From a virus: DNA of 64,000 nt. The position numbers and the translations under genes are program-made. Within the stretch, counting starts at the first letter, position 1, and each line of letters begins with the position of its first letter. Shown in pieces: positions 54,534-63,171 of this stretch. The stretch is from IMG/VR virus record IMGVR_UViG_3300017917_002466, positions 62,001 to 126,000 of that record. The stretch is one strand, 5' to 3'. A model generated the notes under the pieces. It was not told where the DNA came from, did no database searches, and saw nothing but the letters and a program-made list of their open reading frames with translations.

Positions 54534-55567
54534 TTGAACTCGGTGCCTCCTTTACGAGTAAGATACTGGTCAAAAACATATTTGAGTATAACTCTTCCAA
54601 CTTTAGCATCAAATCTTTCAAGTACTGGTTTGATAACAACACCTTCCATAATGTTGTCTGCACCGGCAATCTGAGATTTACTATTGCTAAATTTCATAAC
54701 TTCAGACATAGAAAAAGGACCACGATAAAGAACTGGTACAACATCAACATTGAAGCGACCACAAGTTCCAATCATTGCAGGATAGTCCATATACTTTGCA
54801 CCAACACGAATATCAAAGCAACGATAACCAAAATCTCCCTGTTTGAATCCATAATGCAAGTCCTGAATCCAACCAAAGATTTCACCAAACATAATGACCG
54901 GCAAGTTCCCATTTTCATTGGAAACAGTTTTGACAAGCTCTTTCATATTATCACTAAAAACACTCCACCAACGGCTCTGAGCATTTTCTTTCTTCCTCAT
55001 AGTATGAGAACCAACCATAAACTCGCCACCAATATAAGCACATCTATGATTCGCTCCGTGGAGCTTCTCAGTCATAACAACATCCTCACCTTCAAGAATG
55101 ATGTTAGGAAAATTCCTCATATTCTGAATGTCGGTGTACTTCTCCAATAGAACGTGAGGTCTTTCGGCATCTTCATTGTTGAAGATAGGCGGTGGTTCCC
55201 ACTTAGTAACTCCAAATCCTTCTGTCAGGTCAGTACCTTCACCAAAGTTCCTCTTGTCAAAAGGAGGCGGGTAGATATAGTCTTCTCCCTTATCCTTATT
55301 CCAAAGTAGCCCATAAGATGGCTCACCACGAAGCTTAGCAGCACAAACCCTTCCATTATGAAGATATTTGGTTACTCCAATAGCTTCAGAAAGCCTTTCG
55401 GGAAGAACCGAATCAAGAGGAAAGTAAACAACAAGTTCGCCGGCTTTGAATTCGCCTTTACGAACTACAGTCTGCCATCCTTTGACAATAGCAAGTTCAA
55501 GAGCATCAGCATTTGGATGCACTTTGATTTCATCAATCTTTACAACTTCAACCTTTAGTTCAGACAT
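54530..55567 (-). CDS. DraRnl/Rnl5-type RNA ligase
   Basis: 345 aa. An N-terminal OB-like domain (residues 1-130: IKVHPNADALELAIVKGWQTVV; LVVYFPLDSVLPE) is followed by a nucleotidyltransferase domain with motif I TEKLHGANHR near residue 168 (nucleotidyl-Lys), motif IV EGVVIKP and motif V LKYVF. This domain order is that of Deinococcus RNA ligase. Such ligases seal 3'-OH/5'-phosphate nicks, complementary to RtcB chemistry. Confidence 0.87.
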   Translation of the reverse strand: MSELKVEVVKIDEIKVHPNADALELAIVKGWQTVVRKGEFKAGELVVYFPLDSVLPERLSEAIGVTKYLHNGRVCAAKLRGEPSYGLLWNKDKGEDYIYPPPFDKRNFGEGTDLTEGFGVTKWEPPPIFNNEDAERPHVLLEKYTDIQNMRNFPNIILEGEDVVMTEKLHGANHRCAYIGGEFMVGSHTMRKKENAQSRWWSVFSDNMKELVKTVSNENGNLPVIMFGEIFGWIQDLHYGFKQGDFGYRCFDIRVGAKYMDYPAMIGTCGRFNVDVVPVLYRGPFSMSEVMKFSNSKSQIAGADNIMEGVVIKPVLERFDAKVGRVILKYVFDQYLTRKGGTEFK

Positions 55568-56747
55568 TTACCTTCTCCATTTTACAGTTTTTGATTACAG
55601 TATTTTTTACACCACGAAATTCCCCGTGGTCTTTAACAGTTCCAGTTATCTTAACAGTGTCTCCCTTTTCTTCTTCAAAATCTTTAGAAGTCCACCAGTT
55701 AAGAACATTGCCATTCTTATCAATCATTTCAACAAGCCGAGTAAATCCCCAGCTTGTTTCCATTGCACGAATATTGTTTATCTTAACTTCAGTGACTATC
55801 CTTTCTCCAATTTCTCCAACGTGATTACTGTTGATAGGAACTTCAGCAGCCTTTCCAAATCCCTCAACATTCTTCATATAGTCAAAGACAGCCCAAGCAA
55901 GATAACCATGTTGTGGCCGATACATTTCAAAAGCCACACAAACATTATTCGTGAATGTATCTTGATTCTTCTTGCCTTTCCAGTAATCAACCATCTTCTG
56001 GTAATCAAACTTCTCAGCAAGCTTAATAACATTACCAAATTCACTTCTAATATTGTCAACATAACTAACTGAATTCAGATTCAAAGAAAGGTCCATGTAA
56101 TGGTCAGCTTCAGAAGTTGTTCCACCACCACGTATATAATGGCCATCCCGTGTGATGATGCCATAACAGAGCTTACAGAAAGTTTCCTTATTGAAAGGAT
56201 GAGACTTCTTCCAATACAAGTCAGTCAAACCTCTAAGGAAACCATCAACATCACCATTTGAGAAAAACGAAAAAAGATTGCAAATCTTATTAGTTACATC
56301 AATCCCAAAATATTCTTTGGAACAAGTGCTGGCGATCATCAACTCTTCACCAGTTGACTTCCTGAATAGATGTACTGTCTTCCTAAAACGGTGAGTTTCA
56401 CAGTGGTCGCATCTGAAAGCAGCTTTGAAATAAGGAGAGAAGTCTTCTTCAATCATTGAGAAGACTTGGTTTTCTTTTTCGTCACCAATCTCTTTCTTCA
56501 ATGTTGCAACGTACTCGTAACCCTTCCACTTGATAACCGGCACCTTAACAGTAATATCATAAACGCAAACAGTCACCGGATACGTCAGACCGATTGTAGA
56601 AGTTTTCATAACTTCTTTTTCGGTCTTAGTCCAAGTGACTAGAGTGGAATATTTCTTATTGAATTTCTGAGCTAACTTTTCAAGTTCCTTAATGATGGAT
56701 GCATCCATATCATAAGGACTCTCAATCGTAAACTTTGAAGAATTCAT
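55560..56747 (-). CDS. phage protein of unknown function with zinc site and OB-like end
   Basis: 395 aa. CDHCETHRFRKTVHLFR ... IASTCSKEYFG is a Cys/His site; a second pair CKLCYGI follows. The C-terminal DTVKITGTVKDHGEFRGVKNTVIKNCK reads as an OB-fold strand set seen in a family of phage proteins. Overlaps the RNA ligase by 8 bases, so likely co-expressed and perhaps nucleic-acid binding. Confidence 0.72.
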   Translation of the reverse strand: MNSSKFTIESPYDMDASIIKELEKLAQKFNKKYSTLVTWTKTEKEVMKTSTIGLTYPVTVCVYDITVKVPVIKWKGYEYVATLKKEIGDEKENQVFSMIEEDFSPYFKAAFRCDHCETHRFRKTVHLFRKSTGEELMIASTCSKEYFGIDVTNKICNLFSFFSNGDVDGFLRGLTDLYWKKSHPFNKETFCKLCYGIITRDGHYIRGGGTTSEADHYMDLSLNLNSVSYVDNIRSEFGNVIKLAEKFDYQKMVDYWKGKKNQDTFTNNVCVAFEMYRPQHGYLAWAVFDYMKNVEGFGKAAEVPINSNHVGEIGERIVTEVKINNIRAMETSWGFTRLVEMIDKNGNVLNWWTSKDFEEEKGDTVKITGTVKDHGEFRGVKNTVIKNCKMEKVNV

Positions 56748-56764
56748 TCTTACCTCCTGTTTAT

Positions 56765-56793
56765 AATATAATACAAAGGAGACAAAAAGTCAA
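56765..56793 (-). promoter_or_regulatory. sigma70-type promoter (minus strand)
   Basis: TTGACT (complement of 56788-56793), 17-bp spacer, TATATT (complement of 56765-56770). Starts the operon running to 51207. Confidence 0.8.
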
Positions 56794-56795
56794 GA

Positions 56796-56996
56796 TCATT
56801 CTTTTTCAGAACAGGGGACTTGTTTACCAAGAGAGTCTAAAATTGGAGTTATAGTATCTTCACCAACAACGGGCTGAACAAAATCACTTTTTTCCCCAGA
56901 AAAAGCATTATATTTAATAAGAGGGATTGTAAATAAACCGAATACTAAAATCAAAATTAATCCCACAAGTAAAGAAGTAATTGTTTCGCCTTTCAT
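56796..56996 (-). CDS. small membrane protein of unknown function
   Basis: 66 aa; one membrane helix near the N-terminus (ITSLLVGLILILVFGLFTIPLI), then an acidic tail. ATGA-coupled to the preceding gene. Confidence 0.68.
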   Translation of the reverse strand: MKGETITSLLVGLILILVFGLFTIPLIKYNAFSGEKSDFVQPVVGEDTITPILDSLGKQVPCSEKE

Positions 56997-57265
56997 TCAT
57001 CAACTCTTTCAATGATATTTTTAACACTTTCAAAAAATTCATGAGCTAACTCTTCAAATGGTCTTTCTGAAAGATTGATTTCATCCACGGCTTTAGTAAT
57101 TGCATTTTTAAGTTCATCATATTTTTCTTTCCAATGAATCATTCTAGACTTAGCCGCGTTTAAATCGTCCTTCAAATCCTTACACTCATCACAAGGCATT
57201 TCTTCAGCTATCTTTCTAATTGATGATATAATATTACCCATTTCTGGATGTTTAGATATTTCCAT
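56993..57265 (-). CDS. small coiled-coil protein of unknown function
   Basis: 90 aa. Contains CDECKDLKDDLNAAKSRMIHWKEKYDELK: a Cys pair and a heptad region. TGAGGC precedes the start. Confidence 0.65.
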   Translation of the reverse strand: MEISKHPEMGNIISSIRKIAEEMPCDECKDLKDDLNAAKSRMIHWKEKYDELKNAITKAVDEINLSERPFEELAHEFFESVKNIIERVDE

Positions 57266-57277
57266 TTATTGCCTCAT

Positions 57278-57385
57278 TTAATTTTTAAAATATTCTTTTA
57301 AATTATCAATAGTTAATTCAATAAGTAATTGATTTAGTAAAAATAATAAAAACAAAATTTTTAAAATCTTTTTAATTAATATCAT
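57278..57385 (-). CDS. 35-aa hydrophobic peptide
   Basis: MILIKKILKILFLLFLLNQLL followed by a short polar end; start overlaps the end of the HD hydrolase gene. No ribosome site; would rely on coupling. Fills what is otherwise a 106-base gap. Confidence 0.35.
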   Translation of the reverse strand: MILIKKILKILFLLFLLNQLLIELTIDNLKEYFKN

Positions 57386-57920
57386 ACTGTTCAATATTTT
57401 TTCTTATTTTTGCAATAAGTTTAAACTGCTGAGGAGTTAAAGGTCTTTCATATTCCTCTAACCCGTCCATAATAAATTTAGTTTCAGAAGCATATTTCTG
57501 AACGAATGAAGGGTTGGCCATTACAAAATCTGAGACATTGGTAAGTCTGTCGGCAAGCTTTATTGTTAATGCATCGGAAGACATAGTATTCATCTTATTA
57601 AGAAGAAATTGCCCTTTCTTAGATTTATCCAAATCAGTTGGGTTAGTAAGTTCCTTGACAAGAGAAGCTACGGATTGTCCAAATATTTCTTGAAGTTCTT
57701 CTAATGAAACACCACTATCCTCAACAACATCGTGAAGCCAAGCAGCAGCAACCATTTCCGAACTACCACCAACTTGGTCAACGATTCCAGCAACCATTGC
57801 TGGATGTGTAATATAAGGAATTTTACCAAACTTCCTAAACTGACCTTCGTGTTTGAAAGTGGCGAATTCCTTAGCCTTATTTACTAGTTCTTTCCCTGAC
57901 AAAAAATTCTTTAGACTCAT
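57372..57920 (-). CDS. HD-domain hydrolase, small alarmone hydrolase-like
   Basis: 182 aa. HEGQFRKFGKIPYITHPAMVAGIV ... AAAWLHDVVEDSG ... KLADRLTNVSDF is the RelA/SpoT-type HD hydrolase pattern (His, HD and the distal Asp). Single-domain members (MESH1-like) remove the 3' pyrophosphate from (p)ppGpp. A phage copy could blunt the stringent response or alarmone-based defence. Confidence 0.83.
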   Translation of the reverse strand: MSLKNFLSGKELVNKAKEFATFKHEGQFRKFGKIPYITHPAMVAGIVDQVGGSSEMVAAAWLHDVVEDSGVSLEELQEIFGQSVASLVKELTNPTDLDKSKKGQFLLNKMNTMSSDALTIKLADRLTNVSDFVMANPSFVQKYASETKFIMDGLEEYERPLTPQQFKLIAKIRKNIEQYDIN

Positions 57921-58101
57921 TTATTATTTCTACCTCTGCGTTGTTTCCAAAAAATGTAAAAACACCAAATTGACTCAAACCAATACAATAACTTTTATTT
58001 TGTATACTTTGACTAGACCATTTGTCATTAACCTTCTTATACCAAACACCTTTCTTAATAAAAGAAGTTCCTTTTTCCAATTCGCCAATTTTGGTCTTCA
58101 T
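57877..58101 (-). CDS. small protein of unknown function
   Basis: 74 aa, beta-rich (GTSFIKKGVWYKKVNDKWSSQ), GGGTTAA upstream. Overlaps the HD hydrolase start by 44 bases, which is long but within what is seen here. Confidence 0.58.
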   Translation of the reverse strand: MKTKIGELEKGTSFIKKGVWYKKVNDKWSSQSIQNKSYCIGLSQFGVFTFFGNNAEVEIINESKEFFVRERTSK

Positions 58102-58115
58102 AAATTAACCCACTT

Positions 58116-58778
58116 TTATTTATAAGTTAAACTGTACTCTTTAAAAAACTTCTTTATCTCTTGTGGAATTTGAATTCGTGGATACTTTCTCCATCCAAGC
58201 ACATCGAGAATCTTTTTACGACTGGTCGTTGCAAGATAAGCCTGTATTTCATCTTCAACAACAATTTGGTCATATCCTAATGAAGTCAAAGAATAAAAAG
58301 CATCATCATACAAGTTTTTTGACAGTTTATGAATTAGCTGACGCATCCTTACTTGATAACCCGCATCAAAGTACCAGAAGGCATGTGCAGTTTCGTGTTC
58401 AATAGTTTCCTTATTAGTCTTTCCTTTACAGGCCCCAATAATATAGAACCTTCCTTCAAAATTCGGAATCAGATTGCGAATAGAAGAAACAAGAAGATTT
58501 TCCTTGGCACTCATACTATACTTAAAATGTTCTATGAATGATTTGAATACTGAAGAAGGAATATTGAATCCACTCCAATCCGTAAAATAAGTAAAATTGC
58601 CTTTATCTTCTGCATAAGTGTCCATATATTCTTCAAGAGAAAAGTATTTACCACAAATATTCTCATAAGAAGACTCATAGAACTCTTGTGGGCGTAAGAA
58701 CATTGAGCAAAGAGAATACTGAGAATCAGCTTCTACAAGAATGATACCTTTACGAATTTGTGTAAATGAGTAGTTCAT
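58116..58778 (-). CDS. putative zinc metallopeptidase
   Basis: 220 aa. IEHETAHAFWYF has the HExxH zinc site with Glu catalytic (HETAH); a downstream Glu (VVEDEIQAYLA) could be the third ligand, as in gluzincin-like enzymes. No signal peptide. Substrate unknown. Confidence 0.7.
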   Translation of the reverse strand: MNYSFTQIRKGIILVEADSQYSLCSMFLRPQEFYESSYENICGKYFSLEEYMDTYAEDKGNFTYFTDWSGFNIPSSVFKSFIEHFKYSMSAKENLLVSSIRNLIPNFEGRFYIIGACKGKTNKETIEHETAHAFWYFDAGYQVRMRQLIHKLSKNLYDDAFYSLTSLGYDQIVVEDEIQAYLATTSRKKILDVLGWRKYPRIQIPQEIKKFFKEYSLTYK

Positions 58779-58816
58779 TTTGGATTATGCTTTTTTAGAG
58801 AATATAGTTCTCTCAT

Positions 58817-59287
58817 CTACCAAGACCTTTCAACGGTTTCATCGGGCAGAGGAACCCAGTCAGGATCATAATTCGGGTCAATAACATACAGTGGTGGATT
58901 TGTAACAGGCATTCCCCACTGATTCGGGGAGAACCGTATCGCAATTTTATTCGAGTCTTTCATCAATTCAATCTGAACTTCTTCGGACTTATCACGAATG
59001 AAGATTGGTCCTTCTGAGCTTCGGACTCTGGATATCTTTTGATTCAGACGATGGGTTGCTTGTATGACAGCAGGCGTAACCTTCTTTTCTTTGGTTACCT
59101 TTGGAGTAGGATTATTGGTATTACCAAGATACTTTACAAGGGTAGCATGTACCGTTTGTACAGACATACCCAATTCATCAGCTACCCTTTTCTTATCCTG
59201 AGCGGTAAGAGTGACCTTTCCTTGGTCATAAAGAGTACGAACAACTTCAGCCTTAGAACCGTATTCTTTGTTCCAATATGTAAACAT
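58817..59287 (-). CDS. protein with an N-terminal helix-turn-helix
   Basis: 156 aa. Residues ~28-52 (TAQDKKRVADELGMSVQTVHATLVKYL) fit a helix-turn-helix, so DNA binding is likely; a basic linker and a Pro-rich C-terminus follow. Could be a transcription regulator for this early-type block. Confidence 0.65.
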   Translation of the reverse strand: MFTYWNKEYGSKAEVVRTLYDQGKVTLTAQDKKRVADELGMSVQTVHATLVKYLGNTNNPTPKVTKEKKVTPAVIQATHRLNQKISRVRSSEGPIFIRDKSEEVQIELMKDSNKIAIRFSPNQWGMPVTNPPLYVIDPNYDPDWVPLPDETVERSW

Positions 59288-59307
59288 ATTAACTCCTTTC
59301 TTCTTAT

Positions 59308-59336
59308 AATATAATACAAGAAAAAAGGTTTGTCAA
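59308..59336 (-). promoter_or_regulatory. sigma70-type promoter (minus strand)
   Basis: TTGACA (complement of 59331-59336), 17-bp spacer, TATATT (complement of 59308-59313); AAAGGAG and the HTH gene start follow within 26 bases. Confidence 0.85.
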
Positions 59337-59355
59337 GGAAAATGATTTGTAGCTG

Positions 59356-59643
59356 TTATACTATTTTTTTGGATACGTCTTCTGCCTTCTGCATCAACTT
59401 TCTTGTGGCAACATGACCAACAATCAATTCAAGGCTAAGCTTGCCAGATTCAATGGCATCAACCAACATCTTATAAAATGGCGTTGTTCCCATTGACCTC
59501 TCTATATTGACATACTTTGATGCTTCATCAGACCTCATACAAGCATAGCCTTGTTTCTCAAGCCATGCTCTGACCTCGTCTTCACCAATTTGTTTAAGTA
59601 AAGACTCGCTGTCAAAAGAAACATTCATTGAAACTAATGACAT
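59356..59643 (-). CDS. protein of unknown function
   Basis: 95 aa, AAGGAG upstream, 11 bases after the phosphoesterase stop. Helical; no family recognised. Confidence 0.65.
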   Translation of the reverse strand: MSLVSMNVSFDSESLLKQIGEDEVRAWLEKQGYACMRSDEASKYVNIERSMGTTPFYKMLVDAIESGKLSLELIVGHVATRKLMQKAEDVSKKIV

Positions 59644-59654
59644 AAGTATTCTCC

Positions 59655-60296
59655 TTACTGTGGAATGTTCACGATTTGTTTGCTAATATCAATAGTCTCC
59701 AGTTCGTCCAAACACACAAAAGTACAACCATCAATGTTCTTTCTCCACGACATATGGTGGTGAGCAAAGAACCAGTACGACGGCTTTCTCGACAGAAACA
59801 TTTCATCCAAAGCCTGCGAAGTCCTTGTAGGAATTATTCGACCCGGATGAAGGTAGTTGAGAATGAAGGTTGGACAGTCGTGCGAACAAACGATTTCTGG
59901 CTCAACTTCCTTATATTTATTAATAGCATCACAAAGTTCTTTCTGTGAAAGTTGTTCATTCCTCCACCACGAAACATTCTCAGTTCTCCAATTTTGGTCA
60001 ATCGACCAAGCTCCACCGACGAAGAAAAGCTTATTAAAGATTCTACCGATAAAGCTTCCTTCTAGAATACCATAGTCACCCGCATAGTTTTTATGTTTAC
60101 AAGAAACATTCGGATTATCGTGATTGCCTCTTAACCAATAATGTTTTCCTGAAATATCGTTTAAAATAAGTTCCTGACTTTCCGGAAATCCTACTCCCAT
60201 ATCACCAAGTTGCAGTGAAAAATTGGGATTTAATTTTTTTAAAATATTTCTATAATTTTCAAATAATCCATGCACATCACCAATTAAAAGAAACAT
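59655..60296 (-). CDS. calcineurin-like metallophosphoesterase
   Basis: 213 aa. Metal-site motifs in order: IGDVHG (GDxHG), LGDMG (GDxxx), RGNHDN (GNHD), CSHDCP and FAHHHMS (xHxH). Phage members include protein and RNA 2',3'-cyclic phosphatases; the substrate cannot be told from sequence. A 2',3'-cyclic-phosphate role would connect with the RNA ligases. Confidence 0.87.
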   Translation of the reverse strand: MFLLIGDVHGLFENYRNILKKLNPNFSLQLGDMGVGFPESQELILNDISGKHYWLRGNHDNPNVSCKHKNYAGDYGILEGSFIGRIFNKLFFVGGAWSIDQNWRTENVSWWRNEQLSQKELCDAINKYKEVEPEIVCSHDCPTFILNYLHPGRIIPTRTSQALDEMFLSRKPSYWFFAHHHMSWRKNIDGCTFVCLDELETIDISKQIVNIPQ

Positions 60297-60303
60297 AATT
60301 ACC

Positions 60304-60561
60304 TCACATATTTTTGATAAAGTCGTCCACAGACTGAATCTGACCCAACATAATTTGCAAGTTCAAAATGTCGTCCTTTTGAATCACTTTTTCCCGATTC
60401 GTCTTAGGAAGATCGAAGTGCTTTATTTGATTACTTTCACCACGTATAATTTTTTCGTTGCGATTGACCGTTCTTTCAAACATTCGCTTCGCTTCGTCAA
60501 TGTTCTGTTGACACCACTCGTTTAAGTCATCCGGCAATCTATTTGCACCAAAATTTTTCAT
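60304..60561 (-). CDS. protein of unknown function
   Basis: 85 aa from the ATG at 60561; an ATG three codons earlier abuts AAAAGG and is less likely. Charged, helical. First gene of its operon. Confidence 0.62.
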   Translation of the reverse strand: MKNFGANRLPDDLNEWCQQNIDEAKRMFERTVNRNEKIIRGESNQIKHFDLPKTNREKVIQKDDILNLQIMLGQIQSVDDFIKNM

Positions 60562-60593
60562 ATCTTCCATCCTTTTCGTTACTGTCTAACAAT

Positions 60594-60622
60594 AATATAA
60601 TACATTGTGGGCAAAATGTCAA
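60594..60622 (-). promoter_or_regulatory. sigma70-type promoter (minus strand)
   Basis: TTGACA (complement of 60617-60622), 17-bp spacer, TATATT (complement of 60594-60599). The 60623-60671 stretch upstream holds only a perfect palindrome CATAAATATTTATG near 60632-60645, possibly an operator or two overlapping late octamer variants. Confidence 0.83.
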
Positions 60623-60671
60623 GGAGTAATATCATAAATATTTATGTAACGAGAGAACAATTAAATGAGTT

Positions 60672-61559
60672 TTAACAAGGTAAATCTTTTTCGTTGGTGC
60701 CACGAAATATTTCTGGAACTCCCCTAACAATCATTTTTCCCTTATTATTTCTTTCAATAGTATAATTTGGATTATACCAGTCTTCAATAATATTTCCAAT
60801 AACAGTCGGGAAATGCCAACAAGCTATTACATCACCACCCTTTGGCCAAACGTCAGCCATATCAAATCCACGGATAAAAATATTCCTATACCCAGACATA
60901 CAGGAACAAATTTTACCGTGCTTATATTCAGGGTCAACTAGTAAATGGTCAAGATTAGTATACTTCGCATATTCTTCTTGACTTAATCCTCTATCTACTC
61001 CTTTGAAGTCCTGAATTTTGAAATGTACTCCTTTGGAAAGCCAATATCTTTTATTATTAAATATCAAGTCCCTATTTTCTTTTATCAATAATTCTTTAAT
61101 ATAAACTGGAATACCCATTTGTTTAACAAGTAAAACATTCTGTTCATATCTCTCTTGAAGAATAGGACTATCCTTCAAACAAGCTCTATGATAAGTAAAT
61201 CCTATTCGGTGGAACTTATGTACATATGGCTCAAGTCTTTTTATAACTAAAGGGTCACAAATACCATTAGAAAGAATATCAATCCTTTCCTTATCCATAA
61301 AATTAAGTATGGAATAAACATCATCAACATTTTGTGGACAAAATGGTTCACCACCGAAAAGATGCATAACAATATCAGTTGCATCTTTCAAATGCTTATT
61401 TCTCCATTTTCTGTAATCTTCAAAAGTGAAGGGACGCTTATCACGCCACTTATTATTGCCGATATTGTTATCAACGTATTGATAAAATTCTTGATTAAAG
61501 CAGTAAAAACAACGCAGATTACAGTGTAAAGAAATTGGAAATCCAATATAGTATTTCAT
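60672..61559 (-). CDS. radical SAM protein
   Basis: 295 aa. Cluster motif LHCNLRCFYCFNQ (Cx3Cx2C) near residue 15 binds the [4Fe-4S] cluster; VMHLFGGEPF (GGEP-type SAM contact) near residue 65. C-terminal Cys residues (CSCMSG, CWHFP) suggest a SPASM-like extra site. Several large phages carry such enzymes; the substrate, perhaps a peptide or nucleoside, is unknown. Confidence 0.87.
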   Translation of the reverse strand: MKYYIGFPISLHCNLRCFYCFNQEFYQYVDNNIGNNKWRDKRPFTFEDYRKWRNKHLKDATDIVMHLFGGEPFCPQNVDDVYSILNFMDKERIDILSNGICDPLVIKRLEPYVHKFHRIGFTYHRACLKDSPILQERYEQNVLLVKQMGIPVYIKELLIKENRDLIFNNKRYWLSKGVHFKIQDFKGVDRGLSQEEYAKYTNLDHLLVDPEYKHGKICSCMSGYRNIFIRGFDMADVWPKGGDVIACWHFPTVIGNIIEDWYNPNYTIERNNKGKMIVRGVPEIFRGTNEKDLPC

Positions 61560-61786
61560 TACTCATCCAACTTGCGGTTAGACCAAGTAATTATTTCATT
61601 AATATGAGGACTTGAAATTTCCTCAAACTCTCCTTCAAAGGTTTGCCAGATAGCATCAATCAAACTATCATCACCAGAAATAGTGACTGATTGATCCCCA
61701 ACTTCTTTTACCCAAATGTTTTCTTCATTACAAGTAAGTTCAAATCCTTTTTTGCGTAGCTTTTGTTGAATGACAGATGAAAACAT
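61559..61786 (-). CDS. protein of unknown function
   Basis: 75 aa, immediately upstream of the radical SAM gene and overlapping it by one base. Acidic C-terminal half. It could be a substrate or carrier for the radical SAM enzyme, but no leader-peptide features are evident. Confidence 0.65.
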   Translation of the reverse strand: MFSSVIQQKLRKKGFELTCNEENIWVKEVGDQSVTISGDDSLIDAIWQTFEGEFEEISSPHINEIITWSNRKLDE

Positions 61787-61787
61787 A

Positions 61788-62177
61788 TTATGTCTCCTTG
61801 TTACCTTCCTCTCTGAGCTTATCTTTAATTAAATTAATAATTTCCTGTAATTCGGGAGGAAGATTGTCATAGTTTTCTTCCAATTCTTCGATAACAGACA
61901 TTGAAACATCGGCGATAGCGCGATCTTCAAGACTTTTAATCAAACTTGTTGCTTCAACCAAACCCAATCTTTTAAACATAACGGCTTTGTTACTTTCATT
62001 CAAAGTCATAACACTTTTGAACAAAGCAATCTCTAGCCCCTGTGCAGTTATATTATTCTGATTGCGAAAAGTTGCGAATGATTCAGCATCAGAAATAACA
62101 GACCTACGGAAAATATTTACCATACTTTCCAAAGCATCTTCACAATGCTTATCCCAGACTTTCGTTACGTCTTTCAT
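61788..62177 (-). CDS. protein of unknown function
   Basis: 129 aa, helical and acidic; GAAAGGAG upstream and own promoter. No family recognised. Confidence 0.7.
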   Translation of the reverse strand: MKDVTKVWDKHCEDALESMVNIFRRSVISDAESFATFRNQNNITAQGLEIALFKSVMTLNESNKAVMFKRLGLVEATSLIKSLEDRAIADVSMSVIEELEENYDNLPPELQEIINLIKDKLREEGNKET

Positions 62178-62197
62178 TTAAATCTCCTTTCAATATG

Positions 62198-62226
62198 AAT
62201 ATAACATATTCTTTCAAACTAATCAA
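62198..62226 (-). promoter_or_regulatory. sigma70-type promoter (minus strand)
   Basis: TTGATT (complement of 62221-62226), 17-bp spacer, TATATT (complement of 62198-62203) with extended -10 TG. Confidence 0.78.
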
Positions 62227-62235
62227 GCTCTACTA

Positions 62236-62598
62236 TTATTTATCTATAGCTTTGTCTGAATTCTTGAATTCCATTCTCTCGTTCTCTTTCATATTACGAA
62301 GTCCTTTTCTTTTCTCAATGTCAAACTTAACATCATTGAGAATAAGCGCACTCAAGAAGCGAATGGATTCTTTTTCGTGCTGATAAATCTCCTTCGCAAT
62401 CTTCTTGCTTCTTTTCTGCAACATTTGCAGAACAGTTTCCCTCATAGGATGCTTGACAAGAATATCCGACCATCCACTAAAAGAATCCTCATCTTCATAG
62501 TCCTGTACAGCCATTTCAGGATAAAGATCATCCCAAATACGAACTTTGAGAGTTAGGTATTCAGGGACTGGAGGCTTCACAAACTTTTTCTTAGCCAT
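62236..62598 (-). CDS. protein of unknown function
   Basis: 120 aa. Starts MAKKKFVKPPVPEYLTLKVRIWDDLYPEM; basic helical middle. Overlaps the next gene's stop by one base. Confidence 0.65.
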   Translation of the reverse strand: MAKKKFVKPPVPEYLTLKVRIWDDLYPEMAVQDYEDEDSFSGWSDILVKHPMRETVLQMLQKRSKKIAKEIYQHEKESIRFLSALILNDVKFDIEKRKGLRNMKENERMEFKNSDKAIDK

Positions 62599-62903
62599 TA
62601 GAACTTCCTCACTTCTGCAAGTTCAACTTTGATACCGGCCTTATGAAGTGCAATACTGTTCAGAATATGTGCGGAGAATCCTTCGGGGAAGTTCACTTCA
62701 CCCAACTGGGCTCCCATAAAATCCGCACACATAACACAAAAGAATCCGCAGTCATTATTGCTAGGATATTCGGTGGGACAAGGAAGATCAGTTCTTCCAA
62801 GTGTCTTCAACACACAGCTATCATCATAAACCTTCGGGAAGATACCGCTGTTGTTAAGGACTTCCAAGATGTCTTTCAGAGCCGGATTGCTAGGACCTTT
62901 CAT
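62598..62903 (-). CDS. protein of unknown function
   Basis: 101 aa with several Cys (DSCVLKTL, LPCPTEYPSNNDCGFFCVMCADFMG) that may bind metal. ATGA-coupled on its 5' side. Confidence 0.65.
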   Translation of the reverse strand: MKGPSNPALKDILEVLNNSGIFPKVYDDSCVLKTLGRTDLPCPTEYPSNNDCGFFCVMCADFMGAQLGEVNFPEGFSAHILNSIALHKAGIKVELAEVRKF

Positions 62904-63136
62904 TGTAGGACTTCTTTCTTCTTCTGTTGGGGAATATCTTTCTTGTTAGCCACATCTATCAATCTTGAAAAGTAAACCATCACATCAACAATCTGTTGAG
63001 CGCCAACTTCTCCCTTATCAGCCCTTTTATCCATATCTTCTATCATAAACTTCAGACGAAGAAATCTTCCACCACCGTCTGCACCGGCCATACAGTCCAT
63101 AATGTTATCAAAATGCTTTTGTGTTTCTTTTCTCAT
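62900..63136 (-). CDS. protein of unknown function
   Basis: 78 aa, helical; promoter directly upstream, weak ribosome site. Ends in a basic QQKKKEV tail. Confidence 0.6.
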   Translation of the reverse strand: MRKETQKHFDNIMDCMAGADGGGRFLRLKFMIEDMDKRADKGEVGAQQIVDVMVYFSRLIDVANKKDIPQQKKKEVLQ

Positions 63137-63142
63137 ATTCTT

Positions 63143-63171
63143 AATATAAACCCAAAAAACGATTTTGTCAA
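63143..63171 (-). promoter_or_regulatory. sigma70-type promoter (minus strand)
   Basis: TTGACA (complement of 63166-63171), 17-bp spacer, TATATT (complement of 63143-63148). It overlaps the stop of the upstream gene and lies 6 bases before the next start. Confidence 0.83.
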
